From assembly GCA_963734015.1 (NCBI GenBank), contig CAVTFG010000007.1:98976-162975 (forward strand): 64,000 bases of DNA, read 5' to 3'. Below the pieces are notes generated by a model. The model was given only the letters and a program-made list of their open reading frames with translations, made no database searches and had not been told where the DNA came from. Shown here piece after piece: positions 61,179-64,000 of the stretch (positions are counted from its first letter, which is position 1; each line of letters begins with the position of its first letter). A program made the translations under genes and the position numbers. Origin of the DNA: JALZKA01 sp963734015 (GTDB lineage Bacteria > Actinomycetota > Thermoleophilia > Solirubrobacterales > 70-9).

Positions 61179-62021
61179 ATGCGGTTAGCGGTCGTCGGAC
61201 ACGTCGAGTGGGTCGAGTTCGTCCGGGTCGAGCACGTCCCGGCCCCTGGGGAGATCGTCCATGCGCTCGACGGCTTCGAGGAGGTCGGAGGAGGAGGCGC
61301 GGTCGCGGCGGTGCAGCTAGCTCGACTCGCTGGCGAGTGCCTGTTCATCACCGCCCTGACAGAGGACGACCTCGGGCGCGAGGCGAAGCGGCGCCTGGAG
61401 TCGCTGGGCGTTCGCGTGGCCGCCGCGTGGCGCCCGGGGGCCCAGCGGCGCGGGTTCGTGCACGTTGACGCCGAGGCGGAGCGGACGATCACGGTGATCG
61501 GCGATCGCATTGGTCCGCGGGGACGGGACGCGCTGCCGTGGAGCGAGCTCGCCGATGCAGACGGCGTCTACTTCACCGCCGGCGACCCGACGGCCGCACG
61601 GGCGGCACGAGCGGCCCGGACGCTGGTCGCAACCGTGCGGGCCAGGGAGTCGCTCGGCGGAGTCCAGGTCGACATGCTCGTTGCGAGCGCGAACGACGAG
61701 GGCGAGCACTACGCGTCGGGTGGCCTGTCGCCGCCGCCGCTGTTCGTCGCCCGCTCGGAGGGCTCCTCGGGGGGAACACTGACCTCCGCCGACGGGTCGA
61801 GCAGCCGTTGGGCGGCGGCGCCTCTGGAGGGTCCGCCCATGGATGCCTATGGCGCCGGCGATTCGTTCGCCGCCTGCGTGACTTACGGGCTCGCCGGCGG
61901 CCTCGAGCCCGCCGACGCGCTCGCCCTCGGGGCCCGATGCGGCGCCGCGAACATGACCGGGCGTGGCCCCTACGAGGGCCAGCTCCGAGCCAGCGATCTG
62001 GGAATCACCCCTGCGGTGTGA
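61179..62021 (+). CDS. PfkB-family carbohydrate kinase, 280 aa
   Basis: Ribokinase fold: MRLAVVGHVEWVEFVRVEHVPAPGEIVHALDGFEEVGGGGAVAAVQLARL with the GGGGAVAAV stretch for sugar binding, and the anion-hole signature PMDAYGAGDSFAACVTYGLAGGLEPADALALGARCGAA with its catalytic Asp. ATG at 61179; an upstream GTG at 61161 is possible. Substrate sugar unknown; it may act on a product of the neighbouring hydrolase and epimerase. Confidence 0.9.
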   Translation: MRLAVVGHVEWVEFVRVEHVPAPGEIVHALDGFEEVGGGGAVAAVQLARLAGECLFITALTEDDLGREAKRRLESLGVRVAAAWRPGAQRRGFVHVDAEAERTITVIGDRIGPRGRDALPWSELADADGVYFTAGDPTAARAARAARTLVATVRARESLGGVQVDMLVASANDEGEHYASGGLSPPPLFVARSEGSSGGTLTSADGSSSRWAAAPLEGPPMDAYGAGDSFAACVTYGLAGGLEPADALALGARCGAANMTGRGPYEGQLRASDLGITPAV

Positions 62022-62064
62022 AACCGCTCCCCGAGAAACTGGTGGACTCGGGAGTTGAGGTGCG

Positions 62065-63021
62065 ATGATCGGCGAACGAACGATCGCGGGCGTTCCGGCC
62101 CTGACCCTGTCATCCGACGCAGCCGGGGGAGTCGAGGTGGCCTTCGTTCCGAGCGCCGGCATGGTCGGCAGCTCCCTGCGCCATCGCGGGCAGGAGCTGC
62201 TCGGACAGCGCGGCGGCCTGCTGACGTACATCCAGGAGCACTCGACGATGGGCATCCCGCTCCTGCACCCGTGGGCGAACCGCGTCGCGCTCTCGCATTT
62301 CCCGGTCGCCGGTCGCGTGGTGGAGCTCGACCTCGACTCAACGCCTCATGCGCTGGACTCGAACGGCCTCCCCATTCACGGGCTGCTCTCAGCGGCAAGC
62401 GGTTGGTCCGTGGAAGCCCACAAGGGCACCGAGGACGGCGGCCTGCTCTTCGCCCGCTTCAACTTCGCCGGCAACGACGAGCTGCTCGCCGCGTTCCCTT
62501 TTCCGCACCAGGTGCTGCTCGACGCCTCTCTCCGGGGTCCGGCGCTGACAGTGACCACAACGATCCTCGCAGCGGACGACGCGGCGGTGCCGATCTCCTT
62601 CGGCTACCACACCTACCTCCGCCTACCCGGCGTCGATCGCGGCGAGTGGGCGGTCGAGATGCCGGTGAGCGAGCGCCTCGAGCTCGATCGCCGCATGCTC
62701 CCCACCGGCGCGCGCGAGCCGGTTCGCGTCGAGGCTGGTCGCCTCGGCGCCAGGACCTTCGACGACGCCTATGCCGCGCCGAGGGACGGGGCGCCGTTCG
62801 TCCTCGCCGGAGGTGGGCGCCGGATCGAGCTCCGCCTCGGAGGCGGCTACCGCTTCGCCCAGGTCTATGCGCCCGCCGATGACGACGTCATCGCCTACGA
62901 GGCGATGACCGCGCCGACCAACGCGCTGGTCGACGACGGCCCGGACCTACGCCTGCTGGAGCCCGGTGGGCGCTACGAGGCAGCGTTCTCGATCCGCGTC
63001 ATTGACTTGGAGCAACGATGA
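62065..63021 (+). CDS. Aldose 1-epimerase-like protein, 318 aa
   Basis: Galactose-mutarotase-type beta-sandwich: GGLLTYIQEHSTMGIPLLHPWANRV (with a substrate-binding HPWANR), LPIHGLLSAASGWSVE with the His, and PISFGYHTYLRLPGVDRGEW with the catalytic His and later an acidic DDAYAAPRDGAPFVL. It converts anomers of sugars. ATG at 62065, 44 bases after the kinase stop. Its stop is eight bases from the zwf stop. Confidence 0.9.
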   Translation: MIGERTIAGVPALTLSSDAAGGVEVAFVPSAGMVGSSLRHRGQELLGQRGGLLTYIQEHSTMGIPLLHPWANRVALSHFPVAGRVVELDLDSTPHALDSNGLPIHGLLSAASGWSVEAHKGTEDGGLLFARFNFAGNDELLAAFPFPHQVLLDASLRGPALTVTTTILAADDAAVPISFGYHTYLRLPGVDRGEWAVEMPVSERLELDRRMLPTGAREPVRVEAGRLGARTFDDAYAAPRDGAPFVLAGGGRRIELRLGGGYRFAQVYAPADDDVIAYEAMTAPTNALVDDGPDLRLLEPGGRYEAAFSIRVIDLEQR

Positions 63022-63028
63022 CGAAGGC

Positions 63029-64000
63029 TCAGAGCACGGGGCCCGGGGGCGCTGTGCCGGCAGCGTACTCCTGCATCGGCACGTCGCCGGCGGCCCACGC
63101 GGCCATCACGGGGTCGATGATGCGCCAGGCCTCCTCGGCCTCGTCGCCGCGGATGAACAGCATCGGGTTGCCGTGGAGCATCTCCTCGATCAGGTGGGCG
63201 TAGGCCGTGAATCGAGGCGGTGTCGAGCGTGCCTCGAGCCCGTGGTTCTCGGCCGTCTGCTCCGGACCGTTTAGCGTCGTGGCGATGCGAACGTACGGTT
63301 GTATGAGCCCGATCGTGAGCACGTTCGGCTCAACGCCGGGAAACCGGTCGGTCAGGTATCGGGGGAGCGGACGGAAATGGATCGCGATCTCGGCGGAGTC
63401 CCTCTCGAGTGCCTTGCCGGAGCGCAGGGTGAACGGGACGCCGTCCCACCGGGAGCTGTTGAGGCCGAGGGTCAGCGAGGCGTACGTCTCGGTCTCGCGG
63501 CTGGGATCCACCCCGGGTTCGTCTACGTAGGCGGGCACCTGCCGTGAGCCGATCGTGCCAGCGGCGTACCGGGCGCGGATCGTGTCCCTGTGCATTCGCT
63601 TTGCTGAGGGCGTGGCCACCGTCCGCAGCGCCTCGACGCGCACGTCCCGGAAGGAGTCGGCGTCGGCTCTGGCCGGCTGCTCCATGAGGACCAGCGCCAT
63701 GGCCTCCATGAGGTGGTTCTGCACCATGTCCTTGAGGGCTCCGGCGCCGTCGTAGTAGGAGGCCCGGCCCTCGAGGGTGAGGCTCTCGAGCCAGCTGATG
63801 TCGACTCGATCGACGTGCATCGTGTTGAGAATCGGCTCGAAGACGCGGTTGAGGAAGCGCAGGAAGATGACTCGACGGACGAGCTCGTCGGAGAGGAAGT
63901 GGTCGATGCGGAAGATCGTGGGAGCCGGCAACTCGATACGGAGGATCTCGTTGAGGTCGTGTGCCGAGGCCAGGTCGGTGCCGAACGGCTTCTCGATCGC
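63029..64000 (-). CDS. zwf: Glucose-6-phosphate 1-dehydrogenase (5' part beyond window edge)
   Basis: NADP-dependent first step of the oxidative pentose phosphate pathway. The last 323 residues are visible: IEKPFGTDLASAHDLNEIL (the EKPFG block), then FRIDHFLSDELVRRVIFLRFLNRVFEP (the active-site RIDHxL, Lys of the usual HYLGKE replaced here by Ser/Asp context), VQNHLMEAMALVLMEQPA, YASLTLGLNSSRWDGVPFTLRSGKAL and NPMLFIRGDEAEEAWRIIDPVMAAW. The N-terminal NADP domain is outside. The altered DHFLSDE is a known minor variant class, but should be checked. Confidence 0.93.
   Translation of the reverse strand, partial: AIEKPFGTDLASAHDLNEILRIELPAPTIFRIDHFLSDELVRRVIFLRFLNRVFEPILNTMHVDRVDISWLESLTLEGRASYYDGAGALKDMVQNHLMEAMALVLMEQPARADADSFRDVRVEALRTVATPSAKRMHRDTIRARYAAGTIGSRQVPAYVDEPGVDPSRETETYASLTLGLNSSRWDGVPFTLRSGKALERDSAEIAIHFRPLPRYLTDRFPGVEPNVLTIGLIQPYVRIATTLNGPEQTAENHGLEARSTPPRFTAYAHLIEEMLHGNPMLFIRGDEAEEAWRIIDPVMAAWAAGDVPMQEYAAGTAPPGPVL

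Overview
The window is about 70% GC, with many GTG starts, tight ATGA/GTGA overlaps and strongly G/C-biased third codon positions. Gene content (mraZ-led division and cell-wall cluster with an mDAP-type MurE, SAF/Tad genes, many SRPBCC/ArsR pairs, GH15 trehalase-like enzymes, RTX-like secreted proteins, and no ftsA near ftsZ) fits a high-GC actinobacterium. Class Thermoleophilia (Solirubrobacterales/Gaiellales relatives) is my best inference; no rRNA marker is present to prove it.

Layout. 1-1.9 kb: a partial gcvT and a divergent patatin. 1.9-18.5 kb, minus strand: the dcw cluster mraZ-rsmH-ftsL-ftsI-murE-murF-mraY-murD-ftsW-murG-murC-murB-ftsQ-ftsZ, with MraZ boxes upstream, a sigma70-type promoter before ftsZ, and one SRPBCC gene inserted in the opposite direction between murD and mraY. 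18.7-31 kb: TadA/B/C, an EamA exporter, an ArsR/SRPBCC/DUF899 operon with two operator palindromes, a plus-strand run (2-hydroxyacid dehydrogenase, macro domain, Na+/H+ antiporter, alkyltransferase-like protein), and a response regulator/histidine kinase/SAF operon. 31-36 kb: a degenerate Rho paralogue, transaldolase, glpD and a nitroreductase.

36.1-42.7 kb is the most interesting part. A textbook cobalamin riboswitch on the minus strand precedes five genes: two secreted DUF4430 proteins (DUF4430 is related to the C-terminal beta domain of animal transcobalamin/intrinsic factor), an EcfT, a double-ATPase EcfA-EcfA fusion, and an S-component fused to an alpha/alpha-barrel (prenyltransferase/squalene-cyclase-like repeats) that topology places outside the cell. 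Together these look like a bacterial vitamin B12 capture-and-import machine built from the same two folds as the animal B12 carriers.

42.9-64 kb: a UbiB/ABC1 kinase, a cNMP-binding protein, a P450, a HesB-like protein, an AlkZ-like winged-helix protein, a CYTH protein, DUF4396 behind a CsoR-like operator, an MMPL exporter with a large coiled-coil insertion, an animal-type haem peroxidase, a second ArsR/SRPBCC cassette with a RibD-like reductase, cytochrome bd oxidase, and a carbohydrate block (GH15, PfkB kinase, aldose epimerase, partial zwf).

Six otherwise intact genes (murF, tadB, glpD, the UbiB kinase, the P450, the peroxidase) each carry one frameshift, always of the +1 kind. Residual insertion errors in the assembly are the likeliest cause, but the uniform direction is worth checking. 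Two families of short intergenic repeats recur; one of them places a mini-ORF beginning MSDxRRE between co-transcribed genes. No tRNA, rRNA, CRISPR array or IS element was recognised.
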